Part shown: piece by piece, positions 21,564 through 32,843 of the stretch
Position numbering within the stretch: the stretch's first letter is position 1
Layout: every line of letters starts with the position of its first letter
NCBI GenBank assembly: GCA_964017145.1
Contig: OZ024851.1
Coordinates: 2,728,001-2,792,000, forward strand
DNA: 64,000 nucleotides
Origin: Agrocybe praecox
Lineage: Eukaryota; Basidiomycota; Agaricomycetes; Agaricales; Agrocybaceae
Direction: 5' to 3'
Notes under the pieces: model-generated
What the model was told of the DNA's origin: nothing
What the model saw: the letters and a program-made list of their open reading frames with translations, nothing else
The model's database searches: none
Position numbers and translations under genes: made by a program

Positions 21564-24500
21564 ATGTCAGGATTGGAAAGCCACCATCGTCCGAGTTCCA
21601 GCCAGTCGTCTGCTAGCCATTTTCCTACCGCAATTGGGCTACGGAATACGAACAACGCTAATGATTTGGAACCAAATAAAGAATGGAAAAGGTTGCTACG
21701 TGAACGATTTGAGGACGACCTACGCTATATGATTGCCGATGCAGACAATCAGCGCGATGTTGAGCTCGCCAAAGCGCCATCGGAAAGAGACCATATCGAG
21801 AAGGAGCACTACACTGCCCAAGCTTATCTGGCGATGGGACATTATCATTATCAGCTGAGGAAAGAGCGTAATCGATGCCAATGGCTCGCTGGTATCCCTG
21901 TCGATCCTGAATGGTCGGAACTCTTTGTGAAGGAGAAGCAGAACATCATGGACAAGATGAAGGGGGATACTGACGGGAGTTCATCAGAAGGTCGTGCTAG
22001 TTTTCCCCCAGAGACACCGTCGCCTCGGCTGACTACGTCTCTGGGTGTTGCTCCGTCTCAACCATCTCCTTTGCAGGATAAATCTACCACGGAGGAAAGC
22101 AGAAAACTCGATCCTGGTTCGCGACCTATTCGCTCAACAGCTACTGTCGTGGAACGAGAGGATTTACTGGCAATGCCACCCGCAGTAGCAAAACAGCCGT
22201 CATCAACATCACCATCCTCTTCACGTCAGAGACTTTACTCTCAGCCTTCTGATAAGCCTCCGGAAAAGGTAGACGGTGTCATGAAGGATGAAGTATTAGA
22301 GAAAGATGCACTTCAACAGAAGAATCTCGACAATAACGGTGGCGCAAGCACTAAATGTTCGTTTTTTCTCAGCTTCTATATCATCTTTCCCTTTCCCCAT
22401 CCATGTCATTTTATCCCTTTCTCAAATGAATACGCATACTGACCTCGCGTTTATTTTTATTTCTACTTCTATCCAGACAATTACCCGTCACGACCCCCGC
22501 ATACCCCCGGAAGCTTACCAATACCTCTACCTCGACCTCCTCCTCTCATCTATAATAGCGCAAACCCACGTCCTGTATGGAACAATTGGGCAGTGGAAGA
22601 TGGTACCCGAACCACGTTGAGCTATGCCCGCTCGCCCCCTCCCTCGACGCCTTCCAACGACATGTATGCCAGCATCCCTCAACCGCGCCAACAGCTCCCA
22701 CCGATAACATATTTTTGGTGGCTCGTACAACCTGGATATCGCTATGGTGTGTACCCTTCTGTTTATGCGCCAATGTCGAGAGCGCATTCGCCTTCGCCGT
22801 ATGAACCGACCCTTGTCCATTCTGCTGCTGCTCCCGTGTATCCGGAAAGGCAAACGGCGACGGTGCCTGTTGATGCGAGGTTGCCGCAGAGGGAGAGTGA
22901 GGAGGATGATCAGTATACGGACAGTGGTAGCAATGGTGATGGGGAAGAAGAGGAAATTTTGGGAGAGGAAGAAAGAGAGGAGATCAAGGAGAAGGTGGAT
23001 GACTTGAAGAAGACAAACAAAGCGAAGAAGTTGGAGAAGGACGTTGCTAGGAAAGCAGAGCAGGTGAAGCGCAAGGAGACGGAGGTCAACAAGAGAGAGG
23101 AGGAGACAAGGGCGAAGGAGGCCAAGTTGAAGGAAGTAGCAGAGAGGGCCAAGAAGATGCGAGAGGAGGCCGCCAGGATCGCAGAGGAGGCCTCCAGGAT
23201 CGCAGAGGAGGCCTCCGGGATCGCAGAGGAGACGAGAGAAAAACAGAAATATCTCAGACGTTTGGAGGAGGAGACTAGAAAGAAAGAACAAGAAATTCAG
23301 GAGTGGGAGCAGGCTTTGGCGCGTCGTGAAGAAGAGCTCAAGCGGCGAGAGGCAGAAGCGAGACAGAAGGAAGAAGAAGCGAAGCTCAAGGTTCAGGAGG
23401 CTAATTTGAAGGAGTTGGCCGCTCAGGAGAAAGAGGCAGAGGCGCGAGAGGATTTAAAGGAACGAGAGGCGAAGGCAAAACGGAAAGAGGAAGAATTAAC
23501 AATCGAATTACACAAAAACATTGAGCAAGTGAAACAATTGCGGTTGGACGTAATTCGTAAGGATAGCGATATTGTGCAGAAGGAGGTGATATTACAGGAA
23601 ATGCGGGAGGCGGCAGAGGATGTCACAGAGAAAGAGGACGCTCTTAGACGTTTGCAAGAAGAGACAACCAGGATGGGCCAGGCAATTCAGGAGCGGACAT
23701 TAACCTTGGATTTGCTTGAAATAAGCCTCAGAAACAGGGAAGCGGAGGCGAAACAAAAGGAAGCGGATGATGCAAAGTTGAGAGAGACACAGGTGACCCT
23801 GTTTGCTTATGAAGGACGAAAGAGAGAAGAAGAGGATATGATGAAATGGGAGGCTCTTAAACTCAAGGAAGACAAGTTGCACAGGTGGGAAGCGAGCCTC
23901 CAAGCAGAAAAGAATGCTACTAGCGACAGGATCACAAAAGCAAACGAGCAAACAAGAACTTTGAAGCAAGAAGCCAACAAATCCTTCCACAAAGTACAAG
24001 CGATACAGGAAGGGATGAAAAAACTGGAACATGAAACAAAACAAAACGAGGAAAGAATTCGAGAAAGAGAAACAGCCATCTCTTTGCGGGAGACAGCATT
24101 GAAATCACGCGAGGTCGAGATGGCAAAAATCTTTGAAGCCGTTCAGAAACATATGTCTAACCTCGCCGATCTCAACCCCGGACATGATCAGCACACGGAG
24201 TCAGGGGGACAGAAACCTCTGGATATTCTTCATCGACAAAGCGACTCCATTGACGACAGCAGCGAATTTTTCGCGAACAGGCAAATCTACCACTCCGCTT
24301 CTACGACTTTCACTATAAGTTCTATATCAAGCACTAGCACCATTGACACTAGGCTAAAATCCCAGTGGGAATTATACCAGGAAAGAGTAAAACAAGAAGA
24401 AGAAAGCAACTCTCATGATGATTCCATTGGGGAAACTCTCATGGACACCGAAGGCTCCACAAGCAACAATATGCGCAATCAACGTCAGCAATCACGGGCA

Positions 24501-24713
24501 CAAGGTTTTATTGGTGCGGCGGGTGGTCCCCATTCCAAGTCTCAGTCACCCCAGCTTCGGCTCTGGATTCCTTCAAGTTCACCGGACCCCCGTCCTTCAT
24601 CATCCGGTTCTATTGCTCCACGTCCAATTGCATCTGGATCTTCATCGACACCCGTTCTCGACATACCCGTATCTAATGGACAGCGAAGACGCAACAAGGC
24701 CACCGGTTTATAA
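21564..24713 (+). CDS. Coiled-coil family member D, 2 exons, 1009 aa, LWIP tail
   Basis: Exons 21564-22356 and 22477-24713 join in frame (3030 nt). The start ATG gives 'MSGLESHHRPSSSQSS', aligned with B. The end of the first exon and the original donor site of C and J have been deleted into the old intron; a GTTCGT at the junction appears to serve as the new donor, and the old acceptor is kept. The protein has the conserved N-terminal segment (to about 135), a short Ser/Pro region, an acidic run, a coiled coil (about 430-800) and the 'LRLWIPSSS' tail. Three 21-bp repeats of about 'AEEASRI' (23152-23230) add whole heptads to the coiled coil. Function unknown. Confidence 0.8.
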
Positions 24714-24954
24714 TCCACAGCCTAAGTCGATGGCGTCTAATTTTTCGACTCCCCCATTGACCCCGCTTTCCCATCAATATTATGATATCTATTATTTTCT
24801 ACATAAAATTTCGAGACATTGGAACCCACGAAGACATCCTTTCGTAGAACGAGTGCCTGGCCTGTAGGATTCTCGCATAGAGCAAATTGATTCGTTGCCC
24901 GAGCAGTCCAACTCTCTGGCACGAACAGAACAACATCCGGATAACACCAGATGT

Positions 24955-25090
24955 AGTTGACATTCCTGGGCTGTGCGTCAACCTCTCTTTCTCCCTGATG
25001 ATCTGCCGTTCGTGATGATTGATTCGTATCTCTTCTGGTTTGAGACCAATCCGACGAAGCAGGACCCAGGATCATCGATCATTTTCGAAG
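24955..25090 (+). pseudogene. Relic of the J-like module downstream of D
   Basis: 'TTGACATTCCTGGGCTGTG' aligns with the codons of 'ADIPWPMTR' in G and J, and the next bases encode 'PLFLPDDLPFVMIDSYLF' and 'FETNPTKQDP', aligning with 'GPDDLTFAMISAYFLS...ETKSTKDRI'. The frame is out of phase with D and lies about 240 bp behind its stop. It shows that D once extended into, or lay next to, a J-like module. Confidence 0.7.
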
Positions 25091-25939
25091 AAGGTGGAGC
25101 TGCATTCGAGTACGGCATCCAAACATTTGAAAAGATGCAAGAACAAGAACCTGTCCCGGACAAAGATAATCGGAATGCGAACGATACATGATCAAGATGG
25201 CATACACATTTGTGAAAGTGTCAGGCAACGAATCAATAAACTTTGAATAATTTCAAGTTCTCTCATTCGTTGACTATCCAGCAGCCCTAGAGTAGTGTTA
25301 TGCGCGAGATCTAAGTATGTAAACCGAAACAAAATTTCATGGAATATACTCATCTTTCAATCTAGATTGACGTCGAGACTTGATAAATGTTCAGGCTGTT
25401 CGAGTCCTAAACCCGGATCCGGAATGCTCGGAAACAGCTGTGCTTACTATTGGTATGAAGCAACACCTGCGACTTACCTGCGAATAGCCTATGAGGAATC
25501 AACCAAAACTCATTCATTATCGCGCGAACAGCCAGTTTGTTGGCCCCTTGTATGTGAAAGTGCGAGAATTCGCCCGTAGTCAATCGGGTCTGGAGGCATA
25601 AATAGGCCAATTACCACCTTTAGGGTACTCGGAAGCCAAAAATATGCTCGTCATAGCAGTGCTTCTGTGAGGCTTTGTAACTCCTACTGTGCAAAGTCGT
25701 CGCTGCTCTGCATGCCACTTAGGCAGTGCGTGTGAATGGCTACGCTGATCCTTTATATCGTCCGCTTTGTGGGTCTGGCCGAATAGATCTCGTCTATTCT
25801 CCCTCTCGTGTGTGTCCACAGTGAGGACCCAGAAACAGGGCCCGAGAAAGGTATGGCGCTTATATTTTTTGTCATGTGTATTTTAATTCAAGGCTGGCAA
25901 TTTCCAGATTTATTTTCTGGTCTGCACGGAATTTCCGTG

Positions 25940-27505
25940 ATGCTAGAAGCAACCCACTATCATATAAATGACGAGCAGTCATCTGGCGGCCAATTTTCCA
26001 TCCCAGTATATGCTCAACAAAATAACGACTATGACAATTACTCAGGACAGAACGAGTCTCCCTATGAACAAGCCGCGCATGAATTACGTTATATGTTTCT
26101 TGATACCAACAATTGGCGTGAGGTTGAAGTCCTCGAAGATCCGCTAGAAATGTTCCGTATCAATAACGAATCATGGGGTGAAATCGAAATTACCTGGAAT
26201 AGGCGGTGTCAGCACCAACAAGATAATCAAGAGTGGGAGGATGCCTTGGCTAGTCGTGAGGAAGAGCTCGGGTCACTCGAGGCGCAAGCGAGACAAAAGA
26301 TAGAGGAAGCGGAGATTCAACGGAAGGAGCTGGAAGATGCTTTGTATCGGCTTACCGAAAATATCAAGCAAATAGAAGCTGAGGCAAAACGCAAGGAAAA
26401 CGAGTTGAAGATCCATTTACAAAAACAGACAGACTGGGTGAACCAACTGGAGTTGGAGCTCAAACGCAAGGATAACGAAAATATACAGATGGAGGCGAGG
26501 CTGAACACAGTATTGGAGGACAATGAAAGAATACGAGAGGCGGCACAACAGACGACAGAACATGCCAGAGGGAAAGACGACGCTCTCCGACATCTAGAAG
26601 GAGAGATGAAACGGACGGGTCAGGAAATTCAGGAGCGAAAATTAGCTTTGGATCGTCTTGAGATTGACTTAAGACGTCGAGAGGCAGAGGCAAGACAGAA
26701 AGAAGCGGATAATACCATTTTGAAAGAGGAAGAGGATAAGAAGAGATGGGAGGCCCTTAAACTCAAAGAAGACGAATTGGAGAGGCGAAAGTCAAGTCTC
26801 CAAACAGAAAAGAATGCCACCAGCCACAATATCGCTCGCGTAACGGAACAACTAGGAACATTAAAAGAACAGGCCGGTAAAATCCTACAAGAAGCTCGAG
26901 CTAAGGAGATGGGTATTAAAAAGCTGGAACATGAAACAAAACGACAGGAGAAGAAGATTCAAGAAAGGGAAGCAGCCCTATCTCGTCGGGAAACAGAATT
27001 AAACACCCGCGAAGTCGAGATAGCCAAGAAGGTCGAAGCCGTCCAGCAACAAATGACCGACCTTGCCAACTTTATTCCTAGACATGATCAGCAACGGGGA
27101 TATGTCAGGAGCACCAGCGACAGATTCTCCATCTATTCCAACCGGCAAAGCTTCCATTCCGTTTCTACCACTTTCTCTACGAGCTCGAGTGAAAGCGTGA
27201 GCACCATCCACGCTCCAAAGTCTCAATGGCAGCAAAGAGTAGAACAGGAAGCGAGTCAGTCTGACGATATCGGGGAGAGATTCATACCCAGCAACGGTTC
27301 CACAGTCAGCATTTCAGGGCCAACCATCACCACACTTCGCGATCAACCGTTACGGCCACGAAGTTCCAATGGCGCGAGTAGTCTCCGCCCCAATTATCAG
27401 TCGCCCAAGCTTCAACTCTGGATTCCTCCTTCAAGTTCTGACATTCGTACTTCATCGACTTCTACCGTTCCGCGCCGAAATTCATACGGGACGCCCGCTT
27501 CATAA
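25940..27505 (+). CDS. Coiled-coil family member E, 521 aa, LWIPP tail
   Basis: One exon. The frame is open further upstream, with an in-frame ATG at 25853 that would add a hydrophobic 29-residue stretch, but 25851 onward looks like a leader intron (GTATGG ... TTCCAG), so 25940 is preferred. Residues about 44-80 ('AHELRYMFLDTNNWREVEVL') are a diverged N-terminal segment; there is no Ser/Pro or acidic region. A coiled coil spans about 80-380 and the tail reads 'SPKLQLWIPPSSSDIRTSS'. E is more diverged than B, C and D are from each other, so it is an older duplicate. Function unknown. Confidence 0.8.
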   Translation: MLEATHYHINDEQSSGGQFSIPVYAQQNNDYDNYSGQNESPYEQAAHELRYMFLDTNNWREVEVLEDPLEMFRINNESWGEIEITWNRRCQHQQDNQEWEDALASREEELGSLEAQARQKIEEAEIQRKELEDALYRLTENIKQIEAEAKRKENELKIHLQKQTDWVNQLELELKRKDNENIQMEARLNTVLEDNERIREAAQQTTEHARGKDDALRHLEGEMKRTGQEIQERKLALDRLEIDLRRREAEARQKEADNTILKEEEDKKRWEALKLKEDELERRKSSLQTEKNATSHNIARVTEQLGTLKEQAGKILQEARAKEMGIKKLEHETKRQEKKIQEREAALSRRETELNTREVEIAKKVEAVQQQMTDLANFIPRHDQQRGYVRSTSDRFSIYSNRQSFHSVSTTFSTSSSESVSTIHAPKSQWQQRVEQEASQSDDIGERFIPSNGSTVSISGPTITTLRDQPLRPRSSNGASSLRPNYQSPKLQLWIPPSSSDIRTSSTSTVPRRNSYGTPAS

Positions 27506-28265
27506 TAGCACGCCTACTGTACCCCCTCGAGTAACGAGTAAACGGAGCTCAACAATTCCCGAAGATTCCGATCGCCTATGAAATTTAATTCCTTTTCCCT
27601 TCACCAGCCCGACTTTCTGCCATACTGATTTGCCGGAACGAAAGTCTTGGATGTGAACAAATTAAATACAATATTGGACTGCTTCAGCGTACCACTAGTA
27701 CCGAGCAAGAGAATTTGTGATGGACATATTACTCTCAATTTTATGGATGTGGCGCCACTATGTGGTGTTTGCTTATGCAAGGCTCTCGCAGGATGCTGGA
27801 GTCTGGAGAAGACAAAACTTGGTTGGACTTGTTTTCATCGAGCCCGTGGGAATTTCAATTTATCCCATCCAACACCAACCGACTTTCATGACCTCCTTGA
27901 ATGTCGTTCACCACATATTTTGCAGTCCACAACCTCAAGACCCGGTAGTGCCCGACGTCGACAACGCGCAAAAGATGAAATGAAATTCGAATGGATGGCG
28001 CATATCTGTCTTTTTTTGATACAATAAAAGGAGTTACTCACTGCATCACATCAAACATGCCTAATGAGATGGTCAATAAGAGCATTCAACCCGAGTGAGT
28101 TGTGATATTTATATCTACATCAGTCACCCACAGACCTATAATATCTTTTCCAATTAACCAGGTACACGAAAGTAATTACAGTCAACGTCCGTCGGACTCG
28201 AAAACCACCGATCCTATAAATTGGATAGCCTCGACTTCGCCTCATCATCTTCCTCACTTCCCATC
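27506..28265. other. Intergenic, nothing recognised
   Basis: Contains the 3' flank of E and the leader of F. Short ORFs on the plus strand (27647-28027) have no recognised motif and no paralogue in the window. Confidence 0.5.
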
Positions 28266-29507
28266 ATGAATCAAGAAGGTTCATCTGAACCAAGCGACGA
28301 GTGGAAGCTTGAACTTCGGAGAAGGATTGAGGAACGCTATCAAAATCGGATACAGCAAGCCAAACTTAAACGCGATGCAGGACACGCCCGCGTGGAAGAT
28401 GATCACAAACGGGCTATGGATAACATTAAAGCCGTTGGACTAACTCAGGAGGATATCGATCGTGAACGAGCATTGAATCAGGGTAGTCAACTACCGAAGG
28501 CTCCCGGACAATCGATAGTGGAATCCGATGCAACTCAGGATGGGTCTGGTAGTCTTCTTTCGTCGCTAGATGGTGATGCTAGCACAGAAGATGATGACGT
28601 CGACGCGAGTGCGGAAGAGTCCACTGAGGACGAGAGTGAAGAAGAAGACGATGCGTCAGACTTGGAGCACCAGAGGAAAGATGCAGAGAGAAACTCAATA
28701 GAGGAGGAAGTGAAGAAAAAAGCGGAGGAGGTCGAAAAGATTGCGAAGGAGCTCAGAAAGAAAGTCGATGATGCTGAACAGATGGAGTTGGAAATTAGGA
28801 AGAAAATGGAAGAAGCTAGGCGTAGGGAAGAAGATTTCAAGAAAAGGGACGATGAATTTCAGGCAAAAGAGAGGAAATTAAAGGACGATATGGAGAAATT
28901 GATGAACGTGAAAGAGGAGGCGAAGAAAATTGTGAATGAAGCTCGAATTAAAGAAGACAGTATTCGAAAGATTCAGGAAGAAATTAGGAGAGAGCAAAAA
29001 AACGACAAGACTACTCATCCCCCCGATTTGGCCCCCCAAACTGTTTCCAATACAAAATTCCCTCCTCGACATAGCCCTTTGCCTTCAGACTCGGACTACA
29101 GGCTTTCTATCTCATCGATTTCTTCTATAGCAAGCACAATACATCCAACAGAATGGGAACGTGGTCTATTGGATGGCGATCAAGACGCACTCGCGGTTCA
29201 AGCAGCATATACACAATATACGGCGCACGTCGAAAGAGCTGGCGAACGCCAGCGAAGTATTAGTATGGACAGCAGGCCTGCGCGTGCATGGTTCTCTAGG
29301 CAGCAAGAGAACAAAAGGGGTTCTTCAGGAGGACGAAATACGCCCGTTCCAGCACACTCTAGTGTCGATGGCGCGGCTCTCCAACGAAAACCATTCATTT
29401 CTCCTATCTGGATTCCTCCGTCGGCATTTTCAACACCTAGCTTTTCGCAGATATCTGCAGCGAAAACTACCCGCGTCAAGTCTCAGCCTCGTTCGACCCG
29501 AAAATAA
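28266..29507 (+). CDS. Small family member F, 413 aa
   Basis: The ATG at 28266 is the first in a frame open from 28221. Residues 7-72 ('SEPSDEWKLELRRRIEERYQ' onward) are the conserved N-terminal segment, closest to the second copy in K. An acidic Asp/Glu run (about 105-140) and a coiled coil (about 140-255) follow. The C-terminal part is Ser/Arg-rich and ends 'SPIWIPPSAFSTPSF...RKT' or similar, a loose form of the LWIPP tail. No intron. It shows the family core is segment plus coiled coil plus tail. The last part is duplicated at 32375-32450. Function unknown. Confidence 0.8.
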   Translation: MNQEGSSEPSDEWKLELRRRIEERYQNRIQQAKLKRDAGHARVEDDHKRAMDNIKAVGLTQEDIDRERALNQGSQLPKAPGQSIVESDATQDGSGSLLSSLDGDASTEDDDVDASAEESTEDESEEEDDASDLEHQRKDAERNSIEEEVKKKAEEVEKIAKELRKKVDDAEQMELEIRKKMEEARRREEDFKKRDDEFQAKERKLKDDMEKLMNVKEEAKKIVNEARIKEDSIRKIQEEIRREQKNDKTTHPPDLAPQTVSNTKFPPRHSPLPSDSDYRLSISSISSIASTIHPTEWERGLLDGDQDALAVQAAYTQYTAHVERAGERQRSISMDSRPARAWFSRQQENKRGSSGGRNTPVPAHSSVDGAALQRKPFISPIWIPPSAFSTPSFSQISAAKTTRVKSQPRSTRK

Positions 29508-29875
29508 CAAGTCGTGAAATCGATAATGAATTTCTTTGGTGTTGCGTGCCATTTTGTAAATATCCATGATCTTAACATGCTATTTCAACCAAAGAGTGTC
29601 GTTGTCTCTGTCTTTAGTAGACAACGGTCAATCAGCAAAAGCAAGGATCGCCTTACTCCAACCCCAGGGTTGTGCCGATCCTACCGTCCCAGCGTCGCCA
29701 TCTACTTTTGGACTTGCGCCCGATTGGCTTGCACGCTTCGATTTTCTCATGTCATAGATGTGTGCAGTGCAGTTCTATTCAACGAGCCTCCTACGGATCT
29801 ACGCCATAGTTTGATTTTTCAATGTAATGCCATGACGACCTCTCTTTCTCCATCCCTCCCACTCTCAGCGGAATC
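29440..29875. repeat. Tandem segmental duplication, copy 1 (end of F to start of G)
   Basis: The end of F and the whole F-G intergenic region ('CTAGCTTTTC', 'CCATGATCTTAACATGC', 'TCTCTTTCTCCATCCCTCCC') recur at 32375-32843 before H. So the unit carrying G or H was copied with part of F. Confidence 0.85.
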
Positions 29876-31686
29876 ATGCCAGAAACACTGGTTTCTCGAA
29901 TTCCCAATGTTGAGCTTCGGAGGATCATCAAGGAGGCGGACAACGCCCGCGTCGACAGCCACAAGTCAGTGGACTTGGAGTACATCGAAGAAATGGATGC
30001 CATCAATACATTGATTGAGGAGGAATATGAACAAGGACTTCGCTTGCAACGTTCTCTCCTACTCAAAGCACCGATACGATCATTCTCTCCCTATTCGAGC
30101 GCTGAAGTAAGTTATGATCCATGCACAAATGTTGGGAATGAACGCCAAACTGCAAAAAATCGTCACCATCAGTCCCCGATGCGAGGAGGATCTCCGATCG
30201 ATGAGGACACAATGGTAAAAGATCTTCCCGATATGGTGTCAGTTGTCGAAAACATACTAGAGGAAATCAGTCGCAGAGTAGAAATTTATAAGAAGAGAGA
30301 AGCTTTGCTAATAAGAAGATCAGAGGCCGAGAGATGCTTTACAGAGGAGCAACGGCTGTTTCGCATTGAAGAGGAGGAGTTGCTCATGGAGGATGGGTGG
30401 CTTGCTGAGGAAGAGAAGGCCCTCAAAGTAAAATGGAACATGATGACGAATTATAAGATCGCCGAGGAGGCGAGAGAGAAACAAGAAAATTTCAGACGAT
30501 TGGAGGAGACTAGAAAGAAAGAACAAGAAATTCAGGAGCGGGAGCAGGGTTTGGCTCGTCGTGAGGAAGAGCTCAAGCGGCGAGAGGCAGAGACGCAACG
30601 AAAGGCGCGCGAGGAAGCTTTGTATCGCCGTAGCGAAAACATCGAGAAACGAGAGGCTGAAGCAAAGCACAGGGGAGATGAGATGAAACGAAAGGAACGT
30701 GAAAGGAAGCTGAAGGAAGAGGAAAAGACCAAACGGAAAGCTGAAGCCCAACGCCAGGAGGAAGAAGCCGCCAAAGAGTCTGCCAAATGCGCCGAAGTCT
30801 CTGAGATGAAGCGTCAGCCACATGAGGCTGAGAAGCGCCACAGAGACGAGGAATTCGACTTACTGAATGAGCCGGGACTTTCTCCTGGCGTTATCAAACA
30901 ACAATATCATGTTTCCCAGCAAATCGAATTCGCTAAACACGAAGAGGAAATCCGGAGGCGGCGTGAAGCGATATACTTTACCTCTGGATATACTGGCTCA
31001 TCTGCCTCTGCGAGCAGCGTCCACTCTACAGCCCCATCTGGTTCTCGTAGCTCTGCGGGTTCCGCTTGGTCTTACTCGATAAAAGGAAGTTCCATTCCTC
31101 CTTCCACCACTCCTCGACCCGCCGTTAATGTTCCTCTTGCCAATAAACCCAGGACAGGCTCAGTTAGTGGGTCCTATCCCAGGAGTGTCTCGCTTCCCCC
31201 GATGTCAGAGAACGAATGGGCTCGTCGTCAGGAACAATTTGCGAAGGACCAGCAAGAGCAATACAAGCGCGAGCAGGAGAAGCTCGAGGCGGAACGCCAA
31301 ATGCGTTCAGCTGGCCGTCCATTGTCTCCCGAAGATCTGCAAAGGCTGTTCGACCACCACGATTACCTGTGGACCTTAGTGCCGTTGCCTGATAACACCA
31401 GATTGACATGGGCTGACATTCCCTGGCCTATGACCCGTCTTCCTTCGGGCCCAGATGATCTCACGTTCGCGATGATCAGTGCGTATTTCGTGTTCCCTTC
31501 TGGCCCGAGACCAAGTCGACGAAGGATAGGATCAAGGATCATCTGAGAAGATGGCATCCTGATCGGTTCGAGACACAGATCCTGCCGAAAGTTGTGGATA
31601 ACGATCGGGAGCGGGTGAAGCTGGGAGCGGGTATGGTCTCGAAACATCTGAACAAGCTGTTGCAGAAATACCTCAAATCCTTGTAA
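29876..31686 (+). pseudogene. Family member G, mosaic, frameshifted in its J-like module
   Basis: The frame from ATG 29876 runs 556 codons to 31546. Residues 1-190 match H ('MPETLVSR...IEEEYEQGLR'). From about 30465 it abruptly becomes almost identical to J: coiled coil, 'KREEEIRR'-like motif, Ser-rich linker, then 'SENEWARRQEQFAKDQQEQ' and 'LTWADIPWPMTRLPSGPDD'. Near 31491-31515 one base is missing relative to J, so the frame leaves the module and ends at 31546; the old frame, with 'RRWHPDRFETQILPKVV', continues to TAA at 31684-31686. If translated, the protein lacks the HPD part. The shape suggests conversion of an H-like gene by J, then loss. A sequencing error would have the same look. 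Confidence 0.7.
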
Positions 31687-31961
31687 TTGTAGCAATCTGT
31701 GCGCAGCAGGAAAACGAACATGCGACGCGGACATTGAAGGTGCAGTTAGGTGCAGTTTTTCAAGCGCGGAGGATGCGATATACAAAGAAAAGGGGAGGAA
31801 CAATCTGTTGTAAAGAAAATGGAATCAACAGTAACACTTGAAGGATCGCGAGGATCTCGAAATAATAGTACGAATTGACGCCGAAAGAAGACTGCCAGAG
31901 CCTCCTTTGCGTTAAGCACAGGAACTCATGGGTGGATAACGAAAGATAGTTTGACGACGCT

Positions 31962-32090
31962 ATGCCTCTGAAAAGAAAGGCTAAAGATACCTTACAACTC
32001 CAGGACGGACGACCCAAACTCCAGCTTTGGGTACCCCCAGTCTCAGGGTGTCGATCTTTGCCGCTAGTTACTACATCGAAAGCTCTTATG
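31962..32090 (+). pseudogene. Relic of a family tail ('PKLQLWVPP')
   Basis: A short frame encodes 'DGRPKLQLWVPPVSG', the same motif as the tail of E ('PKLQLWIPPSS'), with no coiled coil in front. It lies between G and the duplicated end of F. It is probably the leftover of another family copy. Confidence 0.5.
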
Positions 32091-32374
32091 ACACCGACTC
32101 CAATCATGGTGGCGACTAACGAGCAGCGCAATGGCAGGATTAACCAACCAACGACTTCGAAACCTCATCATACAAGAGACATGCTAATACCCGCCTGCTC
32201 CTTCGGCTTTTCTGTAAAGTGTATGCGACGCCTTTGTTTAATGTGGAATGTGCCACCCACAAGGATGATACCCCCAGTTAATTATTTCCACACTTGCCTA
32301 ACATCCTACCTGATTCTCCGGAACAAAACATAGGACACACCAGAGCAAGTAAAAAGAGAAACCTATATCATTTC

Positions 32375-32843
32375 ATCGCCTAGCTTTTCACAGATGTCTA
32401 CAGCGAAAACTACCCGCGTCAAGTCTCAGCCTCGTTCACCGCGATAATAACAAGTCGTGAAATTCAAATTGAATTTCTTTGGTATTGCGTGCCATTTTGT
32501 AAATATCCATGATCTTAACATGCTATTTCAACCGAAGATTGTTGTTGTCTTTGTCTTTAGTAGACAATGATCAATCAGCAAAAGCAAGGATCGCCTTACT
32601 CCAATCCCAAGGTCGTCCCGATCCTACCGTTCCAGGGTCGCCTTCAGTTACTTATACTAGTCATTCTACTTTTGGACATGCGCCCAATTGGCTATGCATT
32701 CTTCTGCTTTCTCATATCATAGATGTGTGCTGTGCTGTGCAGTGCTGTGCTATTCGACGAGTCTCCTACTCCTACGGATCCACACCATAATGTAATGCGA
32801 TAAAGACCTCTCTTCCTTTCTCCCTCCCACTCTCAGTGGAATC
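32375..32843. repeat. Tandem segmental duplication, copy 2 (F-tail remnant and H leader)
   Basis: Bases 32375-32450 encode a decayed copy of the F C-terminus ('TTRVKSQPRS' then stop), followed by the same intergenic sequence as in front of G. It is non-coding now. Confidence 0.85.

Noticed and set aside
24973..25191. ORF of 72 codons read as a small gene behind D
   Set aside because: Its first part aligns with the J-like module, so it is a relic rather than a separate gene.
27647..28027. Overlapping plus-strand ORFs between E and F
   Set aside because: No motif or paralogue, and no convincing splice sites linking them to F.
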